Assembly: GCA_963575745.1 (NCBI GenBank)
Contig: CAUYUJ010020695.1
Coordinates: 61,001 to 125,000, forward strand
Reading direction: 5' to 3'
Source: Prorocentrum cordatum
Lineage: Eukaryota; Sar; Dinophyceae; Prorocentrales; Prorocentraceae
DNA: 64,000 nt
The notes below the pieces were generated by a model that was not told the origin of the DNA, did not search any database, and saw only the letters and a list, made by a program, of their open reading frames with translations. The first letter of the stretch is position 1. Every line of letters starts with the position of its first letter. The position numbers were made by a program, and so were the translations under genes. Positions 23,560 through 32,000 of this stretch are shown here, piece after piece.

Positions 23560-24651
23560 CATATCGGGATAATAGGTAACAACATATTTTCGTGTCGGGT
23601 CCTGCCTCCACATTCTTCGCACCACACACGCGACTCCTTGAGCGATCAGTTCGGCGAGCCGCCATGGCCACACTTGCATTTTCTTGGAAATCGCGCCGTC
23701 GATGTGTTGATGCTTGAGACAGGCCTGAGCTCCAGTGCATCTCAGTCGCTTCAACGGAAGAATCAGTGCCTCGCAACTTGCAATGAAGTGAGACGACTTT
23801 CGTACCGGAAGTCCTGATCTTGGGCAACGTAGTCCTGCCTGACTTTGATGTATGATAGCCTCGGCCGTGTCGGGATGACCTCTGACTTTCATCCACATGG
23901 AGGATCGATAGAGATCTGATCCAGTCGGTTGCTCCGCAACGTAGTGACGTCCGTGGTCAAGTTGAAATTGAGCCAAGTCCCCGCACAAATGACCAAGAGG
24001 TTCTGGAACTCGTCTGGATGACTCATGCGTCTCGGGATTCATGATACGATTGAATGTGGCCCATCCGGCCATGCCTTGACAGGGAGGCGACATCACGATC
24101 ACAACGGGCTTGCAGCTCATCATATACATCCACATGTCGTGTCTGTCCTTCTCCTTGGAACGATCAATGTCACATTGAAGATCAAAGTTGCGTCCAACGT
24201 GATGTCCCTGGTGATGTGTCCGTCGTAGAAGCATCTTAGTTGTTCTAGCTTCACCTCCCATGATCTCCATAATGTCAATGAAATTTTATAATTCGGCGTC
24301 GGCCAACCAGCATCCGAGTAACTGACCGACTGATGTATATGCCAAGCTGCGATTGGCAACTCCCGGATCTGGTACATACGATCAATACCAAAGACCCACT
24401 GCGTCAGTAAAGTGTAATGCTCGATCCCAATCACACTCGTGATCCACGCCATCTGGCTGCCATCGATGGCCGCCGAGAAGCGACGTGTCGTAGTCCAGCC
24501 ACATCTCCGTGATCTCCAGGTCGATCGAGCTCATGTCGTCGCCGCAGTCACTCCATGTTTTCTCGTAGCCCTTCATGTTACGCTGCTTGGCCTTCTCAGG
24601 TCGTCCTGGCGCCATGTTATGAATCTTGACCTGATTCTCTTTGGCCTTCTG
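23560..24651 (-). pseudogene. second methyltransferase-like domain in Copia polyprotein, SPPCQ loop intact
   Basis: After a lead-in broken by TGA (24,382-24,384) and TAA (24,286-24,288), the same frame reads GHHVGRNFDLQCDIDRSKEK, then KPVVIVMSPPCQGMAGW with the Cys near 24,081, then HYVAEQPTGSDLYRSSMW. SPPCQ matches motif IV (catalytic Cys) of cytosine-C5 methyltransferases, and AEQP sits where motif VI (ENV) would be. I see no clear motif I FxGxG. A Cys/His stretch (LRCTGAQACLKHQHIDG) closes the domain. A Pro/Arg-rich linker (23,560-22,880) leads to the integrase. A DNA-binding or methylating role for the element is inference. Confidence 0.6.
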
Positions 24652-24654
24652 TCA

Positions 24655-25500
24655 TATCCTCGCCTCCGTAGGGTATATCTCGACTGCGCCATTGAAACTT
24701 ACCGTCTTCGAGCTCATCAGCGTGAGAGTCTCCGGCTTCACAAGTGAATTCGACTCTGGTAACATCTCCATGTGTCCGTCAGACTCTGTCGTGTTAAGCA
24801 TAGTCTCACCACCGCTGATATTGTCCGCCGTGAAAATCTGTTGCCACACAAACTCCATCGGAGCCTTGATCATGTCGCAGCGCGCCTCATGCATCTCACT
24901 TTTATCCATGGTACATTCTGCCTCGTGGTGATGCTGACCATGATCACAAGCATTCCAGTCTGGAAGCTTCAGCGTGCCCATGATCTTGGTGTGCTGGCCA
25001 GCGGGAACTCGATCCTTTCCCGGGGTAACTCCAAGTCTGCACCATCGTATCGATTGTGAATGAATCTGGGAGATACTGTCCAGCCTGACTAGTCCACTCG
25101 TTTCCCACATGATGTTCCGCGCACTGCCCTCCAGGATCACGTTGATCTTAAGCTTGATCGCCTCCATGACAATCTGAGCCACATTCCATGCGCGCCTTCG
25201 CTCTCGGTTGTTGATCGATGAGGTTGGTGCTCCGGTCAACGCAATCCATACAATATCAGGTTTTATCCTCACCATCTCACCAATGACTCGCTCCAATCGG
25301 TGAAGGCTCATCAGGTTCCTAGTGTCGTAATGTGTGGTCTGAATGCGATGTCCGTGTCTGCGCCCAAATTCATGCAAGGCTTGTTGGCGAATAGAGTCGA
25401 TATCGCCCATGAGCCAAGCTTTGCGAACCAAGCGCTGAGGTAACGAATTCGAGTGAGCAGGCCCCTCGCCTGCTAACTGATAACTGGACTGACACTCGTG
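24655..25500 (-). pseudogene. first methyltransferase-like domain in Copia polyprotein, catalytic loop lost
   Basis: The frame reads RIQTTHYDTRNLMSLHRLER, then KPDIVWIALTGAPTSSINN near 25,260-25,220, VILEGSARNIMWE, and a His/Cys-rich segment CDHGQHHHEAECT. The same order (Asp-rich strand, hydrophobic strand plus PPC-like loop, Glu-x-Pro-like strand, metal-like Cys/His cluster) recurs in the next domain. Here the loop is TGAPTS, lacking the Cys needed for C5-cytosine methylation, so I expect no catalysis. The domain ends at an in-frame TGA (24,652-24,654), after which the same frame continues. The assignment is by motif order and memory of related dinoflagellate elements, not by a search. Confidence 0.55.
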
Positions 25501-25861
25501 TCCGTCGCGAAGATACTGGAGACCAGGCTCCTCATGACAAGGAGGCCGATGTCCAGCGTGTTAGGGATGTCCGTCGCCAGCGCCTTCATCACCAGCGATG
25601 TCTGCGCATTGTGATTTTTTTTGAATTCTGTGAAATATTGCTCTGACCAGTGTGTCTGAGCATCTCGCCGCCAACGTCGCAAGTATCCGACCGCAATAAC
25701 GGAGGTTCCACTGTAGGCTGCCCCGTCACTGTAGTCCTGACGTTGTCGTCGCCAGGCCGCTTCGCCACCGAAGTTGCCTCCGCAGCGCCGCTCACTGTCT
25801 CGGTCAAGGCGGGACTTGATCCAGGTTGCGGTGATACCTGGTGGCCCGCCTCGCCGCCCCA

Positions 25862-26797
25862 TCACTGGCTGTTGTTGTGGTAGAGGTTGAGCGTCGTGAC
25901 CGGAGTCGACGACACTCCACTTCCCGAGTGTTTGCCCCCCAGCTGCTGGAACTCGCTGACCGGGAGCATAAGATGTCCACTCGGAGCCTCCTCCAAATCA
26001 TAGGACCTGGTCCCTGGCGGTAACTGGAAAGTTGCGTCACCTGGTGCCAGGAAATGGATCTTGTTGTTCACGATATCGAGGACCGTCCACAGCTGTCGCA
26101 GGGATCGCAATCCTAGAAGTGCTGGTATGTTGGAGTTAGGCACCACCGGTGCCGTGTACACCGCTGGTGTTCCTTCGGTCTCGTGCTCCTGCGCTGGCAA
26201 GGCAGTGGGAAACCGTCCGAACTCCGTACACTGTTGACGCCCGTTGCCAACACCCTCCGCATTCAGCACCTCGGGCATTCGCCAGTCTTGTACCTGAACT
26301 CCTGCTTCCTGTGCTAGTCCTTGCTGTCGTCGGGCCCACTCCGAACCGGTGAGATTGCCATGTGCTCCAGGATCGACCAGCAGCCCTTCGCGTCGTGGTC
26401 CCAGTCTCGTTCGGGTATGCCATGTACCTCGGCGCTCCCGCGTCTCCTGAATACGATGCTGCTCGTAGGTCGGCAGGAAGATCTGAAAAGTCCCGGCGAT
26501 GACCTTGCGTTCTGGGCGGGGCCAAGCTCCTGGGCGGTCTCCTCCTCCAAGTGGACGCTGGACTCCCGCCTGCTGTATGCCGTTGTCATCGTGCCGCACC
26601 TGCGATGCCGTGTCTGAGCTGCCGAGGGATAGGATGGCTGTGAGGTCACGCACGTTCTGCTCGCTGGCGCGATGGCCCCGTCGTTCTGAGTGCCGCCCCT
26701 CACGAGAATGTTCGTCGTATTCATGATCGTCATCGTAGCTCTGCATAACTTTTCCTTTGTTGCCTTTCTTCCCTTTTCGTTTTGACCGCGCATGCCA
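25862..26797 (-). pseudogene. Copia retropepsin-like aspartic protease region
   Basis: In the same frame as gag. The active-site-like loop is LLVDPGAHGNLTG near 26,374, with Pro in place of the usual Ser/Thr after the catalytic Asp. A second protease half follows: NIPALLGLRSLRQLWTVLDI, then KIHFLAPGDATFQLPPG. The stretch closes at TGA 25,862. Downstream to about 25,450 the frame is ambiguous: two overlapping frames are open, with an A8/T8 homopolymer near 25,615 as the likely slip point. Confidence 0.7.
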
Positions 26798-26800
26798 TTA

Positions 26801-28639
26801 TTCATGATCATTGCGATGTCGATGCTGATCCCGATCATCACGTGCCTGATCCCGTGCTGGCAATTGTCGTCCATGGTCGTGCTCCGTTGGCGTGGGATCC
26901 TGGCCATGATCGTCGAAAGCGCTGCGGCACCGTCCGGATACTGATGATGATGCCGTCTTACTCTGCCGTACTGTCTGATCATGCTCCATGGGACTGGCTC
27001 GCATAGCACCTTTGTTCTGCCATATTGAATAGTTCGTCCACGGGTTGTCATCGTCATGTACCGATACCGCCGACCAGTGATGATTATCAAGCTGCCCCTG
27101 CTCACCTGTGCTCTCCGTCGTCATGAAAATGCCCGCTGGTCCCCTTGGATGGCTCACCTGAGCTGCCGGAAGCTGGACTCCCGCAAGTAGGCCGGTGCGA
27201 GGAGTGTACATTGATCCCACATATGTCTGATGTGGTCCGCCTCCGTCAGTATGGCGATGTCCTCCTGGTTGTGACTGCACCGGGCATTCTCGAATGAGAT
27301 GTTGGTCTGAACCGCATCGGTGACATGTCATTGTGTTGCCATCATCTCCTCGGGGATTACCTCGACGCTTTCCTTTTCCTCCTTTATATCATGTGAATTG
27401 TGACGACGTCGGGTAGCCCAGCTGTGCGCTATCATGGTAGTTATTATTCCAAGCCTGTGGTTGACTTCCACCGGCGAAACCTTTACCATATGAAGAATAA
27501 CCTTTACCTTTTCCTCGTCCTTTGCGCCGTCGCTGACTCCGACGATCATATCTGGTGTGCTTCTTGGTGAATGTTCTCCATCTGCGTCTCGCCACCATAT
27601 ACTCATGCCATAATGTGTCGGCCCTCGAGGTGGCCTCCACGCTTGCCAAATAGGCCTCCATCTCTTGCGGCGGAATCTCGTCGCCGCTGGTCGCACTGCT
27701 GCTGTCTTCATCCAGGTCGTAAGGTTCTTCCTGCGTCGCATACATGCCGTGAGAGAGCTGCGCTGCCGTCCTCGGAAATGTCATCGATGCTGGTGTCGGA
27801 ACTCCGCCCATCATCAGTGTTCCCGTGTTCCAGCCGTCATTATGGTTCCACATCTGTCCAGGCGCAGCCGTCATCGTCGGAAAGAAGTATTGACCCTGTC
27901 CATGTCCTCGCTGTGATATTCCTGGTCCTTGTCCGCCGAAATGTCCACCTGGCATTGCCGTTGTCGCTATACCTCCATGCTGATGGACATGTCCGACTCG
28001 TCGCACGAGTGATATCAGCTCATTAAACTGCTCCTCTGTGTCTGGAAGGTTGCCGCGGAAGCCCATCAGCAGATTGACCCATTCAGCCGGTGGGATACGC
28101 AGTCCACTTAGCAATAGCCACGCACAACCACTCGGCCCGAGATCCAGATTGCCATCCGCTGCTGCCCGAAACTGAAGACTGGAGAACCTTCCCAATGTGG
28201 TGTCGATATCTTCACCGGGCATCCTCTTGAAACTCATCAACTCCGCGATCGAAGAGGTCGAAGTCTCCACGTCCAGTGGGGCGAACTGTCGTTGAACTCC
28301 ACGCAATATGATAGCCGGGCCCGTCACCTGACGTAATCCCAATCCGTCCTGAAGATCTCTCATGCCACCATCACGTACCGTCTGTGGATCCAAGGTGCCG
28401 CACAACTCCCTGGCCACCCCACCTACACGTAGGATGACTGCTGCACCTTGAGCTGTCCCTGGTAGTTCACACGCCAGTGCCCACCAGACCACATTGCGAG
28501 CCCATGTCTTGAAAGGATAGAACCGCTGCCATCTTGAGTCCCACGCTGGGGGCACCTTCATCGTGCCCATGATGCTCGTCTGATCTGCCACGCCACCAAA
28601 ACCAGCCGCCTGAGCATTGTTCATGTTAGACAGATGCAT
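26801..28639 (-). pseudogene. Copia gag with zinc knuckle (one in-frame stop)
   Basis: Starts at the ATG at 28,639, about 90 nt after the primer-binding site. Residues 1-416 hold the gag core (for example SFKRMPGEDIDTTLGRFSSL and LLLSGLRIPPAEWVNLLMGF), then Gly/Arg-rich sequence. An in-frame TGA at 27,389-27,391 interrupts it. The same frame continues as YKGGKGKRRGNPRGDDGN and a textbook CCHC knuckle, CHRCGSDQHLIREC (CX2CX4HX4C), near 27,325-27,284. The knuckle normally binds the RNA genome. A TAA at 26,798 ends this stretch but the frame again continues into the protease. Confidence 0.85.
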
Positions 28640-28716
28640 TGTACTGACTAACGTGAACTACCAAGTCCAATCCGTAGCGCAGTGATGTTCAGCGTGCCTG
28701 CCGTGGAGGAGCCGCA

Positions 28717-28728
28717 GCTCCGCTACCA
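28717..28728 (-). promoter_or_regulatory. tRNA primer-binding site
   Basis: tggtagcggagc on the minus strand begins one base inside the 5' LTR. It matches 10 of 12 positions of the plant Copia initiator-methionine site tggtatcagagc, and would pair with a tRNA ending gctccgctacca. The inference is an initiator-Met tRNA primer. Confidence 0.75.
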
Positions 28729-28729
28729 A

Positions 28730-28931
28730 GGTCGATTGACCTTGGCGGGATCGGCGCCAGCCTGGTGATGGCAAGACGAAAAGAAATCAAGCTTTTACCT
28801 CATGCATGCACATAGAATTCAATCACGAATCCAATCGCTCTGGACGCGTCCTGCGAACCAAACGGCGGCGGCAGGCGCTGCATCCTCACTCACTGTATAC
28901 TGCATATGATGTTATCTCCTGCACTTCGACT
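28730..28931 (-). repeat. 5' LTR of Copia element
   Basis: 202 bp, running in element orientation from agtcgaagtgcaggag to ggtcaatcgacc. It matches 18,717-18,906 almost throughout. The termini are not the usual TG...CA; a short gtcga/tcgac inverted repeat lies at the ends. A (GGA)n tract begins immediately outside. Confidence 0.9.
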
Positions 28932-29080
28932 GGGGGAAGGAGGAGGAGGAGGAGGAGGAGGAAGAGGAGCAGGAGGAGGAGGAGGAGGAGGATGAGGAGC
29001 AGGAGGAGGAGGAGGAGGAGGAGGAGAAGGAGGAGGAGGAGGAGGAGGAAGAGGACGAGGACGAGGACGAGGACGAGGCC
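28932..29080. repeat. (GGA)n tract beside NST2 exon 5 and the Copia 5' LTR
   Basis: GGA repeats with scattered gca/gaa/gac variants lie between the Copia end and the exon 5 donor. A second (GGA)n tract (29,314-29,440) lies on the other side of exon 5. On the transcribed minus strand these are TCC tracts at both ends of introns. Confidence 0.9.
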
Positions 29081-29095
29081 AGTGTCGGACATTAC

Positions 29096-32000
29096 CTCCT
29101 CCTCCCCTGGCATTCTCCTCTTCGGCACCTCCCCCCAGCAGCCGTCGTCCAGGCACTCGCCAAGGGGCCGCTCCCGCCAAAAGGCGTCCCGCGGGCGCTC
29201 GGACATGGCGCCGGACAGCGGCAGTAGCACCACGCTCGTGAGCACGCTGCCGACGTCGAGCGACACCTTCTGGACGTAGAAGCTGTCGTGCTCGTCCTTC
29301 GAGGAACACGCGCCACTGGAGGTGTAGGAGGAGGAGGAGGGGGAGGAGGGAGGAGGAGGAGGAGGAGGAGGAGGAGGAGGAGGAGGAGGAGGAGGAGGAG
29401 GAAGAGGAGGAGGAGGAGGAGGAGGAGGGGGGGGGGGGAGGGGCCACGGCGAGCCTCGGCCACGAGCAGGCTCCTCGACCCGGGCCCGAGGACCGGCCCG
29501 GACCTGAGGACCGAGGACCGAAGGACCTAAGGACCTAAGGACCTGAGGATCTGAGGACCTAAGGACCTAAGGACCTAATCGGGAGCGGAAAAGAGGGGGG
29601 TGTCCAAGAGGGGGGGGCGCAAATCATGACCGGCGCCATGTGCGCGGCCCAGCGGGGGGACCAGGGTCGTAATGAAACAAAAAGAGGCGCCATGAAACCT
29701 GGGGAGATATCATGGCCCCCGCCATGAGATCCACCCCCCCCTAGTCATCACCCCCCTCTTTTCCGCTCCCGACCTGAGGACCTGAGGACCGGAGGACCTG
29801 AGGACCTGCCCGAGGACCGGCCCGGACCTGAGGACCTCGGGACCCGAGGACCGAAGGACCGACCCACAGCCGAGAGCGCGCAGCGTGGCCACTCTTCCCC
29901 TCCAACGTCTCGACTGTGCACCTTCGGAGGTCCGCGGATTTCTTGGGTCGGCGCTGGGCCCCCACTGGGCGGTGCCTCGGCGCCGCCCGTGGCGGGTTCC
30001 ACACGCCAGGGAGTGGGGACGCAGCGCTGGCACAAGAGACCCGCGCGCACCTCCGAAGGTTCCCAGACATCCGACGATGTGATTTTCAAAAGCGACCCCA
30101 GAGGCTCAATGGCCGATCCCTTGCCTGGGAGTCCAGGGTCCGTTTTTGGTAGCCTTGGAGCCCGATGCGCGCCAGGATCCGAAATCAACGAAAGTCGCCC
30201 GAAGTCATGCGTTCTCCCTCCAGTCCTTCCCTGGTGGACCTGTTTCGCCCGGGGTCTGTCTTTGATGGACCAGAGCCACAAACGGCCGCATGGGGGGCCA
30301 AAATGAAAGACAAACGCAGCGATTGAAAGAATCTCACGCCGACTTTCCGAGGTCCTTCAAGAACTTCTCCATCGCCAAAGACCCGAACGCCGCGAGCGTC
30401 GCAGAGACGATGACGCAGACCAGTCCGGGCAGGCCGACGGGATCGGCACCGTGCGCGGGCGCCACGTTCTGCAGGAAGCCGAAGGTCATGGAGGCCAGTG
30501 TCGTGATGGTCAGCGCGACCCACTGGAGCCACATGGTGACCTCAGAAGAAGAACCGGAAAAAAAACATTGCCTCCTCCTCCTCCTGCTCCTCCTCCTCCT
30601 CATACGTCCGTCCATCCTCCTCTCCCTCCACCTCCTTCCTTTCCCCTTCCCTCCTCCCGCCTCAACCCTTCTCTGCCTCCTCCCTTTTTTCCCTGCCTCC
30701 TCGTCCCCTCCTCCTCCTGCGCAAGAATGATAAAAGCCTGACGGCCTAAACATGCAAGGTTAGCCAGCGTCGACCCCAAACAGTGCCTTAGTGCACCGTG
30801 GAGGTGAAAACTATGCGGTGCAAGCCATGCGGTGCAAGCCATGTCGTGTGAGCTAGGCGGTGTGAACTGGAGGTGAAAGCTATGGCTGTAAGCTATGTGA
30901 TGCAAGCTACGCTGCGCAACACGTGCGGTGCAAACTATGTGGTGCCAGCTGTGCGGTCCAAGGCATAGCGCGAAAGCTAGATCGTGTAGGCCCAGAGCAC
31001 GGGGCACCCACGAAGCTGCAACGTGGCTAAAGGGGCCCTGGGACACACAAATAAATACACACAAATAAAAATATTCCCCATATTTTTCCATATTTTCTGG
31101 GTTTTTGTCTTCCCCACCACTTCCCATATTTTCGCATATTTTCCTGGGAATCGACGATTAATTGTGTCTGTGTGTTTCTTCCCCTCCTGAGTGGCGCCCA
31201 CGAGGCGGCACCTTTGTGGGCCCCGGAAACGGCAGGGCCGATGTTTCACCGTTTCCCAAAAACACGTCCCTTGAAAATGGAAGCGGCAAAAACACGGCGA
31301 CTGGAAACGGCAAAAAAAACGGCTCCAGGAGTGGAATCAGAACTGGAACCAGTCAACAAAACGGCGACGGAACCAGTATAAAAAAACGGCGTCGGAACCG
31401 ACAAAAAAAACGGCAAGACGGAACCGGTAAAAAAACGGCCCTGTCGTTTCCAGGGCCCACTAAGGGCGGCACACGCGGCAGCGTGGCGCAAGTCCGACGT
31501 ACGCAACGCACATCCGACATACACCCTCCGCGCGAAGCGCCCACGAGGCTGCGCGGAGCCGCAGCGTGGCGAGACTCCGACGTCCCTTGTGAACTCTCTT
31601 ATTACCAGCCTGGAACATATCCCTATCCCTATGCTGGGCATCTCCTCATCACGATGCCAATCTTAGGGATTCCCTTATTTTTTGAGGGCGAATCCCTGAG
31701 ATTGTCATCGCCTTTTGGCGTGTCAATCCTAGGGATAGGGATACGTTCGAGGCCGGTAATCTCAAGAATCCGACGTGAGAAACCCTCAGGGCAAGCCTTG
31801 TGTGGGTAATTTCTTCCCATCGATTTCGGCCTCCGGGGCGCAGTATCGACCCTGTCGGGAGCGGCCAAGAGGGGGGTGTCCAAAAGGGGGGGGTGCAAAT
31901 CATGACTGGCGGCATGTGCGCGGCCCAGCGGGGGGGCCAGGGGCGTAATGAAACAAGAAGAGGCGCCACGAAATCTGGGGAAATCTCATGGCCCCCGCCA

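Larger units (their letters stand above)
18717..28931 (-). mobile_element. Ty1/Copia-type LTR retrotransposon, 10.2 kb, nearly complete but inactivated
   Basis: Two LTRs of 190 and 202 bp flank gag, zinc knuckle, protease, two methyltransferase-like domains, integrase, reverse transcriptase and RNase H, in that order on the minus strand. Integrase before RT is the Copia order. The primer-binding site lies next to the 5' LTR. Flanking ggggg on both sides (18,712-18,716 and 28,932-28,936) fits the 5-bp target duplication usual for Copia. The reading frame is broken by single in-frame stops (27,389; 26,798; 24,652; 24,382; 24,286; 22,366; 21,828) and by frame changes near 25,600-25,450, near 21,860 and in the T-run near 19,527. 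LTRs differ by about six substitutions and one 12-bp indel by eye, so insertion is not very recent. It sits in the inferred fifth intron of NST2, in the same orientation. Confidence 0.92.

Noticed and set aside
28886-29447. Leu-rich or Pro-rich ORFs around 29 kb
   Set aside because: Products of (GGA)n tracts flanking the real NST2 exon 5.
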